This document shows positions 33,878 through 41,691 of a stretch of 41,691 bases of DNA, piece by piece (position 1 is the first letter of the stretch; each line of letters begins with the position of its first letter). Below the pieces are notes generated by a model, which was not told the origin of the DNA, made no database searches, and saw only the letters and a list, made by a program, of their open reading frames with translations. Position numbers and translations under genes: made by a program. The stretch comes from Pseudomonadota bacterium (GTDB lineage: Bacteria > Desulfobacterota > Syntrophorhabdia > Syntrophorhabdales > Syntrophorhabdaceae). The stretch covers positions 1 through 41,691 of the forward strand of contig JAPLKC010000134.1 of the NCBI GenBank assembly GCA_026388255.1. The letters are read 5' to 3'.

Positions 33878-36800
33878 CTAACTTGTTGGGAAGAGTTGTT
33901 CAAGGAATTCTTTATCTTTCATAAGACGTTCTTGAGTGAGTCTCCATTTCATTCCCAAAATTTTTGATGTCTCCTGAAACGTGTTGCCATAAATTGCATC
34001 AATTTTTCCCAGTATCCAGTCGATGGCGAGCCATTTCAGACTTGGATCAAAAGTCAATGATTGCCCAGTAAATAGATCAACAAACTCTAGCGCATCATGG
34101 ATTTCTTCTGGATCGTAAGGTTTCCGTGACAGGAAGTCATTTCCGAAGTGTTGGAAGAAAAAATTATGACACTTACCAAAATCGCGTTTGGTCCTTTCGA
34201 TCCTTCCTGGACCAGCTAAGTCGAAAACTATCTTCTTCTTGTTTTCAATAACATCCTTTTCATCAAGGTTGTCTTTCTTAAGTGTCTGATCACACCAATC
34301 TCGAAATTCCTGATGATATGTGCCACGAAATCCATATTGTACCCCGATGTTATAAAGCCTTGGATCTTCCGAAATAAGCCAAACAAGGATCCGTTGGGAC
34401 CCACTTTGATAGACTTCATTTGCTTGTTTACACCACTCCTCAATTTCTTTTTCATTGTATTTTGCTCTTGCTGTATGGAGTATAATAGCATGCGGTAGGC
34501 TATTATGATGTTTGCATTCTTCAAAAAAGCTCTCATGGATCGCTTCAGGCTTGTTCACACCAAACAACCTGTATCGCTCTCGGTCATCGCTTGCCGGATT
34601 AGCATCATAGATCACTACCTTATAACCATCAATAGGTTCTTGAGGTACCGTTGGGCCAGTCAAACTCTGCAGTTCACAATTCTGCAGTAACAAGAATGCC
34701 ACTTGGGTCTCCTCTCCATTGGTAGGTAGCGGCATATCAAGAATCTTCTCAGATGCGTTTACCTCTTTTTGTAATGTTTTCAAATCTTCAATAACTGCCT
34801 GGGCAGCACTCTTCCATGTTCCATCTTCTGCTATTTTATCTGGCTCAGTTATACCATCATGTCCAAGAAGGTAAAGTCTTAGTTCGCGATCCTGCACGTA
34901 TCCCCTTTGTGCTTGAAGGGTTCTCATCATGACTCGGATGCCCTGCCCGGCCCCCTCCTCTTTGCCTGCTATGCCAGGAGTTTTTGTTTGGTAGATCTCG
35001 AAGGGAAGTTTGTGGTTAATGTAGTTCCTAAGCTCCCCTTGTATGCCATGTGGTTTATTGTCCCAAAACAAAATTCCAGCTGCTCTGTGATTGTTTTCCA
35101 AATCACAAATGTGAAATGTAACGTTGATCCGCACTGCGGATTCGCTTTCCTCATTGACTACGTATTTTCCATCCACTCCTTTGTATACTGCGGCATGCTT
35201 AAAAGCGTTATGCACCAATACTTCTAAGATTGTTTCTATCACCCCAGGCAAAATATCAATAAATAAAGGACTCTCCTCATGCCATGGAACGCGATGCGCA
35301 AAAAGACGCAAACGTCTCCAATACGCGGCCTCTTTACCACCGCATAACTTTAGATCATCACTTTCTTCTGGCAAGTAAGTCCACATTTGCATCCCAGGTA
35401 ATGTGAGGAAAAGATCAAAAAGGTTCCTCATGGTCACGTGGTGGCCTGACGATTTACGTTGATGCTCCGATGACTTAGGCGCTAAAATATCAATTCCTGA
35501 TTGCATACCGGCAATTCTCTGCCTAGTGATCATGCCCGTCTTCTGAAACTTTAAATAATGCCACCTGTCTTTGATCTTTTTTGGATTAAGGTCTTTAGGC
35601 AAGCCATACCTCTCATCCCTCGGAATCAACATTTCTCCGTAGAAATCACTGGAACCCAGGTTGTGCTTGGTGAATGCATGTCCAAATTCCCGGAAATAGT
35701 CAGAGAAAACTTCGAAGGTCGCAAGTTGATTTGCAAGTTTGCCAGACATACTCGACGCCTGCCGCGCAAGCTTGACAAACCTTGAGCGAGAGAAGACGGC
35801 ATCAATTCCTGGAAAAAGAATGTTTGTCAACCATTCTATGACGTCATCCGAAAGTGCACGATGTGCCTGCTCACAAATTAACGACCGGGCAATTGCCATA
35901 ACTGTTTCACTTAGCCCAAGGACAGACATGAAAGCAATCTCGGCAATGTGCGATAATTCAACTTCCAGAATATCGGAGCAAAACGCTAACTTAGTCTTTT
36001 TGCCGTTGGCATCAATACGGTACTCTTGATTCACCCGGTAACGAGATTCCTCCAAATCTGGGTCAAACAATCTCGTCTTGCCAGATAGACAGCAAAGACC
36101 GAAACCGAGCCTTTGTTCTGGATACCAACGTATTGGAAAAACTAGTTTGTCCTTCGGCAGGCTCTCATCAAATTCTCTGATTGCTCCCGTGAGTTTATCT
36201 GCCCGGCTTTTTTCTTCAGGTTTTTCTTCAGGATAGTGATAGCCTCCATAGACACGCATCATTGCTGAACCCGACCAAGATGTTTTGAGGATATTGCTCC
36301 ACTGATCATTTAACATAGCATTCAACTCTTCACACCATTTCTTCTTTTCACTCTCGTTATAGCATTCATCATAGTGCGAAATGAGTTTTTTGAGCACTGT
36401 GCCAGCATCTGCTCCTTGCATTTTGATTCCCCTATCATAGGGGACAGAAGGAGTGAGTTTCGATGGGTTATTGAGATATATCATTGGGAAGAGGAGTGCA
36501 TAACAGAGATTATTTTCCAGTAAGGTCTTCGGGTCCTTTGGATCTTCCGGCAATTTCTTGGATATTCCCTGGCTTAACGAAAAAATCTGTTCAAGTAGTC
36601 TCGGAATTCTTGGTATGCAACAACATAGTGTTATATCGTTAGGAAATGTTTCTGGATCAAGTACCCAGCCATATTGATAACTATTTGTTCCCACCTTTAC
36701 GCTGGAAAAGCACAGAAAATGATGCCAGCGCCTGATAGTCAAGGTTCCCAGAGATAATACATATCGGATATTGTCTAAGGCATCAGAGATTAGGTTATAT

Positions 36801-37450
36801 CCAAAGTTGTCCACCTCTTCCTTCTGGTCGCCGTTGTTGGCTCCAAGCAAAACAATCTCTTCAGGTACTTTTTCTTTTCCAAAGGCTTGGTTGATTCTCT
36901 CAGAGAGCATTTTCAATTGAAAAGAGCAGTTTTTACAACTAGTTAAATCACTAAACGCCTCACTTTTTTCGGTCCTTCTCAAGAGAAGAAAAACAAGTAG
37001 GCTGCTATCTAGACAAGAGAACCGTCCAATCTCTCTTATGAAATCAGGTTTAGAATCGTTCCATGAATCCAGTTCATTCTTGAAATCATCAAAGGAAGTT
37101 TCTGGCTTGAATTCATTCCCGTTTTGCACCCACCATATATCAATGAGGGTCTCAATTTCTTTAGTATTATAGCCTATACCAAGACTGTCTAGATCGGACG
37201 ATTCAAACACCTTTCTCTCATATTTTCCTTTCTTCTCTGTAAACTTTACACAAATAAACCGGTCCCAGTTCGGATCTGGAATCCAGTTTTTCGGATAAAA
37301 TCCACAATCTTTGATTTGTAATGATAAGCAACGCTTAGAAAGAATCGGGATCAAGCTTTTCGCAATGGGATCTCCGTTTTCTATGCTTTCGCAGCGGAAC
37401 ACACACCGAAGGACTTCGATTTTCCAGTCAATATCATTACTTTCCTTCAT
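33878..37450 (-). CDS. Giant soluble GHKL ATPase, histidine-kinase-like sensor
   Basis: The 1190-residue protein has no transmembrane segment visible. The ATPase part shows an N box ETILEVLVHNAFKHAA (about 737-752), a G1-like GILFWDNKPHG (about 795-805, with Asp-Asn and Gly retained but reordered spacing) and a G2 box GAGQGIRVMMRT (about 830-842). REFGHAFTKHN near 590 is the best candidate for the phospho-acceptor histidine. A C-terminal alpha/beta segment (about 930-1060, YKVVIYDANP, HAIILHTARAKY, ILVWLISEDP) looks like a pseudo-receiver. The 550 N-terminal residues are unknown and probably sense the signal. The gene lies between the ABC importer and the receiver-serine dehydratase fusion, its likely partner. 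Confidence 0.72.
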   Translation of the reverse strand: MKESNDIDWKIEVLRCVFRCESIENGDPIAKSLIPILSKRCLSLQIKDCGFYPKNWIPDPNWDRFICVKFTEKKGKYERKVFESSDLDSLGIGYNTKEIETLIDIWWVQNGNEFKPETSFDDFKNELDSWNDSKPDFIREIGRFSCLDSSLLVFLLLRRTEKSEAFSDLTSCKNCSFQLKMLSERINQAFGKEKVPEEIVLLGANNGDQKEEVDNFGYNLISDALDNIRYVLSLGTLTIRRWHHFLCFSSVKVGTNSYQYGWVLDPETFPNDITLCCCIPRIPRLLEQIFSLSQGISKKLPEDPKDPKTLLENNLCYALLFPMIYLNNPSKLTPSVPYDRGIKMQGADAGTVLKKLISHYDECYNESEKKKWCEELNAMLNDQWSNILKTSWSGSAMMRVYGGYHYPEEKPEEKSRADKLTGAIREFDESLPKDKLVFPIRWYPEQRLGFGLCCLSGKTRLFDPDLEESRYRVNQEYRIDANGKKTKLAFCSDILEVELSHIAEIAFMSVLGLSETVMAIARSLICEQAHRALSDDVIEWLTNILFPGIDAVFSRSRFVKLARQASSMSGKLANQLATFEVFSDYFREFGHAFTKHNLGSSDFYGEMLIPRDERYGLPKDLNPKKIKDRWHYLKFQKTGMITRQRIAGMQSGIDILAPKSSEHQRKSSGHHVTMRNLFDLFLTLPGMQMWTYLPEESDDLKLCGGKEAAYWRRLRLFAHRVPWHEESPLFIDILPGVIETILEVLVHNAFKHAAVYKGVDGKYVVNEESESAVRINVTFHICDLENNHRAAGILFWDNKPHGIQGELRNYINHKLPFEIYQTKTPGIAGKEEGAGQGIRVMMRTLQAQRGYVQDRELRLYLLGHDGITEPDKIAEDGTWKSAAQAVIEDLKTLQKEVNASEKILDMPLPTNGEETQVAFLLLQNCELQSLTGPTVPQEPIDGYKVVIYDANPASDDRERYRLFGVNKPEAIHESFFEECKHHNSLPHAIILHTARAKYNEKEIEEWCKQANEVYQSGSQRILVWLISEDPRLYNIGVQYGFRGTYHQEFRDWCDQTLKKDNLDEKDVIENKKKIVFDLAGPGRIERTKRDFGKCHNFFFQHFGNDFLSRKPYDPEEIHDALEFVDLFTGQSLTFDPSLKWLAIDWILGKIDAIYGNTFQETSKILGMKWRLTQERLMKDKEFLEQLFPTS

Positions 37451-37502
37451 ATTTTTTAATATTATCTCCCTTTATTCCAAATATTCTTTTCGCAATCTCT
37501 AC

Positions 37503-38309
37503 CTACCGCATCATGGCCATCAGATCCTTTTCGGTAAGACGCAAATCCGCGTTGTTCAGGTCGGATGTAATCATCCCATCTTGAAGAACCATTACTCTCT
37601 CGCATCGCTCTGCAATATCTCGAAGGCGATGAGAGACAAGGATGACCGTGCCCTTTCTAATCTTCATCTCTGATAGAGCCAAATCAAGAATTCTTTCGCC
37701 AGCGTACGGGTCGAGAGCGGCGGTTGGTTCGTCAAGGAGCAAAACCGCTTCCGGGTATTCGATTGCGAGTAAAACTGACAGTGCTTGTTGCTGACCTCCG
37801 GAAAGGAATCTCACTTGCTCCTTGAGCTTGTCTTCCAAGCCCATTCTTGCTTTGCTCAGAAGCTGGCGGCATTGCTCTTTCACTCGTTTGGAATAAGCCC
37901 ACATGAGACCTCCCATCTCATGGTTTCCTGCAAGTACATAATTTTCAAACACAGTCATGGTAGGAGCCAATCCGGCATCGGATCTTTGTGAAATGAGAGA
38001 GACTTTGGGTCGACTTACTAGATGCCCCTTCGCGGAGACGGTCGTTGATCCAATCTGTACATAGCCCGCGTCGGGCACAAGAAATCCACGGATGATACTT
38101 AATAAGGTTGACTTACCTGAAGCGTTCCTGCCAACCAATCCGACGCTCTGCCCATATGGTATAGTAAAGTTTGTTCCGTTGAGGACATCAAAGCGCACTC
38201 CTCCCTGCAATCTGTATGCAAAATTAACGTTTTGCACACTAATGGCGCAATCGCCCCGCGCAGCAGGGTTAGATGCTTCGGTTTCCGATTTGTCTCGTAA
38301 CTGATCCAT
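37503..38309 (-). CDS. ABC transporter ATP-binding protein (TrpXYZ type)
   Basis: The 268-residue protein has Walker A GLVGRNASGKST, a Q-loop region, signature LSGGQQQALSVLLAI (the usual R after the Qs is A), Walker B AVLLLDEPTAALDP and an H loop ILVSHRL. It energises import through the permease encoded upstream; the two genes overlap by 41 bases. It is the third gene after the binding protein and permease. The GHKL gene follows after 52 bases, so transport and signalling genes are probably co-transcribed. Confidence 0.92.
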   Translation of the reverse strand: MDQLRDKSETEASNPAARGDCAISVQNVNFAYRLQGGVRFDVLNGTNFTIPYGQSVGLVGRNASGKSTLLSIIRGFLVPDAGYVQIGSTTVSAKGHLVSRPKVSLISQRSDAGLAPTMTVFENYVLAGNHEMGGLMWAYSKRVKEQCRQLLSKARMGLEDKLKEQVRFLSGGQQQALSVLLAIEYPEAVLLLDEPTAALDPYAGERILDLALSEMKIRKGTVILVSHRLRDIAERCERVMVLQDGMITSDLNNADLRLTEKDLMAMMR

Positions 38310-39162
38310 ATTGACTTCTTATCCTATCCATACCGATGAAAACAAGTGCTAGAATAGCGGTTGTCACCTTGAGGTCTGCCGCAGCAAGGCCCAATCTCAG
38401 GGCAATTGCCACAATACCTTGATAAATCACCATACCGGCGATCGGCGCGAGCATGAGGGTTCCGACACGCTCGGGACGTATGAGTGTTTCACCCATTACT
38501 ATTGCAGCCAGAGAGATGATCACAAGACCGCCCCCCATCGAGACATCAACAAAGCCTTGGTATTGGGCAACCAATGAGCCTGCCCATCCAGAAATTGCGT
38601 TTACAATGGCAAGTCCTAAAATATAGTTGCTTTCACGAGGCAGACCGCGTAGCTCTAGTGCCGTGGAAGAATCACCTGTTGCACGTAATCTGAGCCCTAC
38701 TGGTGTCCAAAGAAGTGCGCATACAGCCAAATACACGAACAAGCAGGCTGACGATATGACAAGAAGAGGAAGCAGGCTGTCCCTTTGCATGACCAGGGAG
38801 CTAATAAAAGAATCTGCATTCATCAAGGATAGGTTCGATGTCCCCATTATTCGCAATGAAACCGAGTACAGGATCAACATGAGGAGAATTCCGCTGAGTA
38901 GCTTAGAGACGCGAAGCCTTGTATGCAAGAGGGCAGTTAGCATTCCCGCAAATGCACCCATCGCAAGCGAGACTATCATCGCGATCCAACTGGGGACCCC
39001 AGATAATAGCAGTACCCCAGAAACGGAGGCACCTAAGGTAAATGACCCATCAGGAGTAAGATCCGGAAATCCGATTACTCGGAAAGCCAAAATTACTGCT
39101 ATTGCTTGAATGGAATACAAAAGCGCTATCTGAAGGGTCGTATCTACTGCACCTATGATCAC
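38269..39162 (-). CDS. ABC transporter permease (branched-chain/TrpY type)
   Basis: The 297-residue protein is an integral membrane protein with about eight hydrophobic segments and the BPD_transp_2 pattern, including FPDLTPDGSFTLGASVSG near the N-terminus and GLRLRATGDSSTALELRG in a cytoplasmic loop that contacts the ATPase. The start is GTG at 39162, overlapping the binding-protein stop (GTGA). It forms the membrane channel of a TrpXYZ-type importer for amino acids or related small molecules. Confidence 0.92.
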   Translation of the reverse strand: MIIGAVDTTLQIALLYSIQAIAVILAFRVIGFPDLTPDGSFTLGASVSGVLLLSGVPSWIAMIVSLAMGAFAGMLTALLHTRLRVSKLLSGILLMLILYSVSLRIMGTSNLSLMNADSFISSLVMQRDSLLPLLVISSACLFVYLAVCALLWTPVGLRLRATGDSSTALELRGLPRESNYILGLAIVNAISGWAGSLVAQYQGFVDVSMGGGLVIISLAAIVMGETLIRPERVGTLMLAPIAGMVIYQGIVAIALRLGLAAADLKVTTAILALVFIGMDRIRSQYGSVTRQIGNRSI

Positions 39163-40160
39163 TGTTTAATGACCTTCGCTTTTTGAAGAAGGGATTTGGG
39201 GAATTCTACTCCTTGCTGTCTGGCAGCTTCTAGGTTGATAATCAAACGATTCGCGGCCCCAAACATGACTGGAATGGAACCCGGAGGAGTTCCTCCTAAT
39301 ACTTTAACAGCAATTTCTCCGGTGGCACGACCCAGTTGAAGATAGTCAATCCCAATGGTAGCCACAGCTCCCATTTCCACACTTCCTTCATCACCGACAA
39401 ACAAGGGAATTTTATTCGCTCGCGCTACGTTGATCACAGCGTCCAAAGCAGAAAGAACCGTGTTATCAGCAGGCATGTAAAATATGTCACATCTTCCGAC
39501 CAAAGACTGTGCAGCAGGAAGAACTTCTGATGTATTGGCAACAGAAGCTTCAACCTTCAGGAACTTCCATTTGTTTAGCAAACTGTCAATAATCTTTATG
39601 GAAGCTACACTATTGGCTTCACCCGGATTCCTTATGATACCTATAACCCTAGCATTCGGTAAGAGAGTTCTAATCAGTTGCAACTGTTCGTCGTATGGTC
39701 CTATATCACTTGTGCCTGTACAATTACCTCCTGGAGCTTTCATCGATTTCACCACACCTGCGGAAACAGGATCGGTCATAGCTCCAAATATGATGGGAAT
39801 TTTCAAAGTGGCTCTTTTTGTAGCTTGTACAGACGGGGTTCCCACGGCCAGTATGAGATTGGGTTTTTCAGCCACCTGCTTTCTGGCTATCTGGGTAGCT
39901 ATAGAAATATCTCCGGTGGCATTTTGAAGATCGTATTTAACGGCGGTGTTCTTACTGACCGCCCACCTATCTACAACTTCTTTGAACCCATTGTAAACGG
40001 CATCAATATTGGGATGATGCACGTACAGGTTAACACCTATTTTGACCGGTTTAGGTTTCTTCTCGTCAGCTGAAGTGTAGCCTGGGATAAACATAGACAA
40101 TGCAAAAGCGAAGACAATCATGCGGCGGCAGATGTTTTTACGAGACAACAACCAATTCAT
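39159..40160 (-). CDS. ABC substrate-binding protein, TrpX-like (PF04392 family)
   Basis: The 333-residue protein has a signal peptide (MNWLLSRKNICRRM, a hydrophobic core, then TSA before DEKK), so it is exported to the periplasm. The mature part has two lobes with the family landmarks LILAVGTPSVQA, IPIIFGAMTDPVSAG, FYMPADNTVLSA and VATIGIDYLQLGR. Members bind aromatic or other amino acids or purines; with a serine dehydratase in the same operon, serine or a serine-containing compound is a reasonable guess. AGGAGG lies 5 bases before ATG 40160. It is the first gene of the ABC set. Confidence 0.92.
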   Translation of the reverse strand: MNWLLSRKNICRRMIVFAFALSMFIPGYTSADEKKPKPVKIGVNLYVHHPNIDAVYNGFKEVVDRWAVSKNTAVKYDLQNATGDISIATQIARKQVAEKPNLILAVGTPSVQATKRATLKIPIIFGAMTDPVSAGVVKSMKAPGGNCTGTSDIGPYDEQLQLIRTLLPNARVIGIIRNPGEANSVASIKIIDSLLNKWKFLKVEASVANTSEVLPAAQSLVGRCDIFYMPADNTVLSALDAVINVARANKIPLFVGDEGSVEMGAVATIGIDYLQLGRATGEIAVKVLGGTPPGSIPVMFGAANRLIINLEAARQQGVEFPKSLLQKAKVIKQ

Positions 40161-40249
40161 TGTTTCCTCCTTCCTTCCCCAATGGAAGCAATAATGTACA
40201 TTCCAGACAGGACGGGCTAACCATTTCCATCAACTCAGGTGAAGTTTTC

Positions 40250-40267
40250 TGATAGTCAGGTCTATCA
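40250..40267. promoter_or_regulatory. Small dyad upstream of ABC operon
   Basis: TGATAG-TCAGGT-CTATCA is a perfect 6-base inverted repeat with a 6-base spacer in the 132-base gap before the binding-protein gene. It could be an operator. No promoter was identified with confidence beside it. Confidence 0.25.
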
Positions 40268-40292
40268 AAGACTTAGATCCCATACCTTAAAA

Positions 40293-40466
40293 TTACACGC
40301 CGGATTTAACAGCAACGAGCGGTGGCATTATCTTCTTCATTAAAAAGGCCACTGCAAGAACCGTATCCGGTTGATCCCAGCCACTTTCTTCAAGCCCCGA
40401 TCGGATAGTTCGCTCAAGCTCCCGCTCAAACTTGTTCAATATATCATCATGGTTAAAGAGTTCCAT
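40293..40466 (-). CDS. Small helical protein next to methylthiotransferase gene
   Basis: The 57-residue protein from ATG 40466 has GGAGG 8 bases upstream. A second in-frame start, TTG 40490, also has a good AAAGGAGG site, so a 65-residue form is possible. The sequence is acidic-basic amphipathic (NKFERELERTIRSGLEESG), then hydrophobic (TVLAVAFLMKKIMPPLV), and lacks Cys. It lies 54 bases (30 from the TTG) after the radical-SAM gene. It could be a small partner or a modified peptide, but no family is recognised. Confidence 0.55.
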   Translation of the reverse strand: MELFNHDDILNKFERELERTIRSGLEESGWDQPDTVLAVAFLMKKIMPPLVAVKSGV

Positions 40467-40520
40467 AAGCCTTTCCTCCAGCAAATTCAACGTAACCCTC
40501 CTTTATGTTTTCTTTCGTTT

Positions 40521-41691
40521 TCATGAGCGAGATCCGCATCGAACTTCCTTCTCTGTCCCCGTATCTTCACAGTTATCCCCTCCCTTATTTAGCAAGAGAT
40601 CTTCTTCTTTCTGCGGTGAAACCCCATTAACCCCATTCGGAAAATTAAAATGAACTGGCAAGCCGTTACCGTCTTCCATTACTCGCCTCAGTCCTTCGAT
40701 ATTGCAAATGCTATTCGATGATAAAAACTGCTTTAAAAAATCTTTGAAAAGTATTTGCCGCCTCTGTTCCTTAACCTCCTCCGGAATTTTTGGTGTAAGC
40801 TTTGAAGCTCTAGTCTCGGGGCGATCTTCATAAGTGAAAATCTCAAGGAAATGGAAGGGAAAAGCATTTAGGAGAAGTCTTGTTTCTCCGAAATCGAAAT
40901 CAGTTTCTGATGGAAACCCAACCATGAAGTCAGTGCATATCTTTACGTTAGGAAAAGCATCATAAAGATCACCTAAGATCTTTCTAATTTCGAAAATATT
41001 GTGCTGTCTCCTCATCAACTTAAGAACACGGTCAGAGCCCGATTGAATGGGAACAGAAAATTTCTTCGCTATCCTATCGGAATGCAGTAAGTCAATTAAT
41101 TCTGTTCCGTAATGGCATAGCCAATTAGGATTTAGGTTGTCCAGATATAATTCAATGTCAAAATCAGTGCTTATAATTGCTCTCAAGAGCTCGATAATTG
41201 ATGTATTCCTATCAAGTCCATAAGCACCTAAATCTTCTGAAATGATCTTTATTCTCCTAAAACCATGCTCTATGGCATCCTGTATGTCTCTTTTTATGTC
41301 TCCAATGCTACGACTTCTTGTTCTTCCATTTGCAAAAGGTATCGCGCAATAAGTACAGTATCCCATACAGCCGGTCGAAATTCGGATTGCTTTTCGTTTA
41401 CCATCCTCAGGCTCCTCAACAATTGGGGGAATAGTCTCAATCTTCACTCTTGTTGAAATAAGGTTATTGAGGCTATCTATCGTTCTAGGAGAAAAAACAA
41501 AACCGTGGAAAGCTTCTCGCAATCGATTGCCATTTATTGACGGTAAACAGCCGCCCACTACAATCTGGGATTCAAGCTTCTTTGTCTGTATTAACTGATT
41601 AAGACGATTCATGTTGTAATTTTCAGCAGCCTGTGAAAAGGCACATGTCATCAAGATTATAACCGAGGCATTCTCGTATGACGCCATGTGC
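40521..41691 (-). CDS. Radical-SAM methylthiotransferase-like protein, 5' end outside window
   Basis: The frame is open to the window edge. The visible start (MASYENASVIILMTCAFS) corresponds to the middle of the MiaB/RimO N-terminal domain, so the true start lies beyond 41,691. Landmarks are MTCAFSQAAENY and VVGGCLPS of the first cluster domain (an earlier Cys should be off-window), then radical-SAM CMGYCTYC followed by CAIPFANGRTRSRS, and VPIQSGSDRVLKLMRR. Methylthiotransferases add a methylthio group to tRNA or a ribosomal protein using two Fe-S clusters. The usual C-terminal TRAM RNA-binding domain is not evident; the tail is short and polar. The substrate may therefore not be tRNA. Confidence 0.82.
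   Translation of the reverse strand, partial: HMASYENASVIILMTCAFSQAAENYNMNRLNQLIQTKKLESQIVVGGCLPSINGNRLREAFHGFVFSPRTIDSLNNLISTRVKIETIPPIVEEPEDGKRKAIRISTGCMGYCTYCAIPFANGRTRSRSIGDIKRDIQDAIEHGFRRIKIISEDLGAYGLDRNTSIIELLRAIISTDFDIELYLDNLNPNWLCHYGTELIDLLHSDRIAKKFSVPIQSGSDRVLKLMRRQHNIFEIRKILGDLYDAFPNVKICTDFMVGFPSETDFDFGETRLLLNAFPFHFLEIFTYEDRPETRASKLTPKIPEEVKEQRRQILFKDFLKQFLSSNSICNIEGLRRVMEDGNGLPVHFNFPNGVNGVSPQKEEDLLLNKGGDNCEDTGTEKEVRCGSRS

Noticed and set aside
38627-39109. 160-residue plus-strand frame
   Set aside because: Antisense to the ABC permease, which has clear membrane segments and operon spacing.
1-41691. CRISPR arrays and tRNA or rRNA genes
   Set aside because: No regularly spaced repeats and no tRNA or rRNA-like segments were found by reading; a covariance-model scan was not possible here.

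Overview
The window holds an accessory, probably horizontally acquired region beside a metabolic and signalling block. It suggests an anaerobic Gram-negative bacterium of the Desulfobacterota/Nitrospirota kind: four radical-SAM genes, an oxygen-labile [4Fe-4S] serine dehydratase, periplasmic-binding ABC transport and strong AGGAGG ribosome sites. No ribosomal or other clear marker gene is present, so this placement is an inference.

Left block (about 1-23,700): a mobile or defence island. A small zinc-ribbon ORF and a serine recombinase (296-919) open it, and a decayed copy of that recombinase (23,489-23,704, same orientation) closes it. Between them lie: a degenerate TOPRIM-like protein; a translationally coupled four-gene minus-strand operon made of an HD-family hydrolase, a very long helical protein, a small protein and a 647-residue unknown (8,797 down to 2,478), which is the best candidate for an undescribed conflict system; a tyrosine recombinase at 9,765; and a plus-strand operon encoding a PLD-helicase, a BRO-N protein, an Eco57I-type methyltransferase interrupted by one in-frame amber codon, a HEPN-motif protein, a TcmP-family protein and its radical-SAM partner (11,918-23,240).

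Middle block (27,807 down to 23,839, minus strand): a coupled biosynthetic-looking operon. It encodes a GHMP kinase of the archaeal shikimate kinase type, a radical SAM/SPASM enzyme, a 14-cysteine protein with a duplicated CCxC motif, an ATP-grasp ligase with a cysteine-containing C-terminal extension, and a small protein. The product cannot be read from the sequence.

Right block (41,691 down to 28,505, minus strand): a partial methylthiotransferase-like radical-SAM gene, a small helical protein, a TrpXYZ-type ABC importer (binding protein, permease, ATPase), then a 1190-residue GHKL ATPase, a 1217-residue protein fusing a receiver domain to both halves of iron-sulphur L-serine dehydratase, a 254-residue unknown and a 326-residue receiver-domain protein. 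The spacing suggests one long operon in which amino-acid import, a kinase-like sensor and a serine-degrading enzyme carrying its own receiver domain work together. I know of no described system with this architecture.
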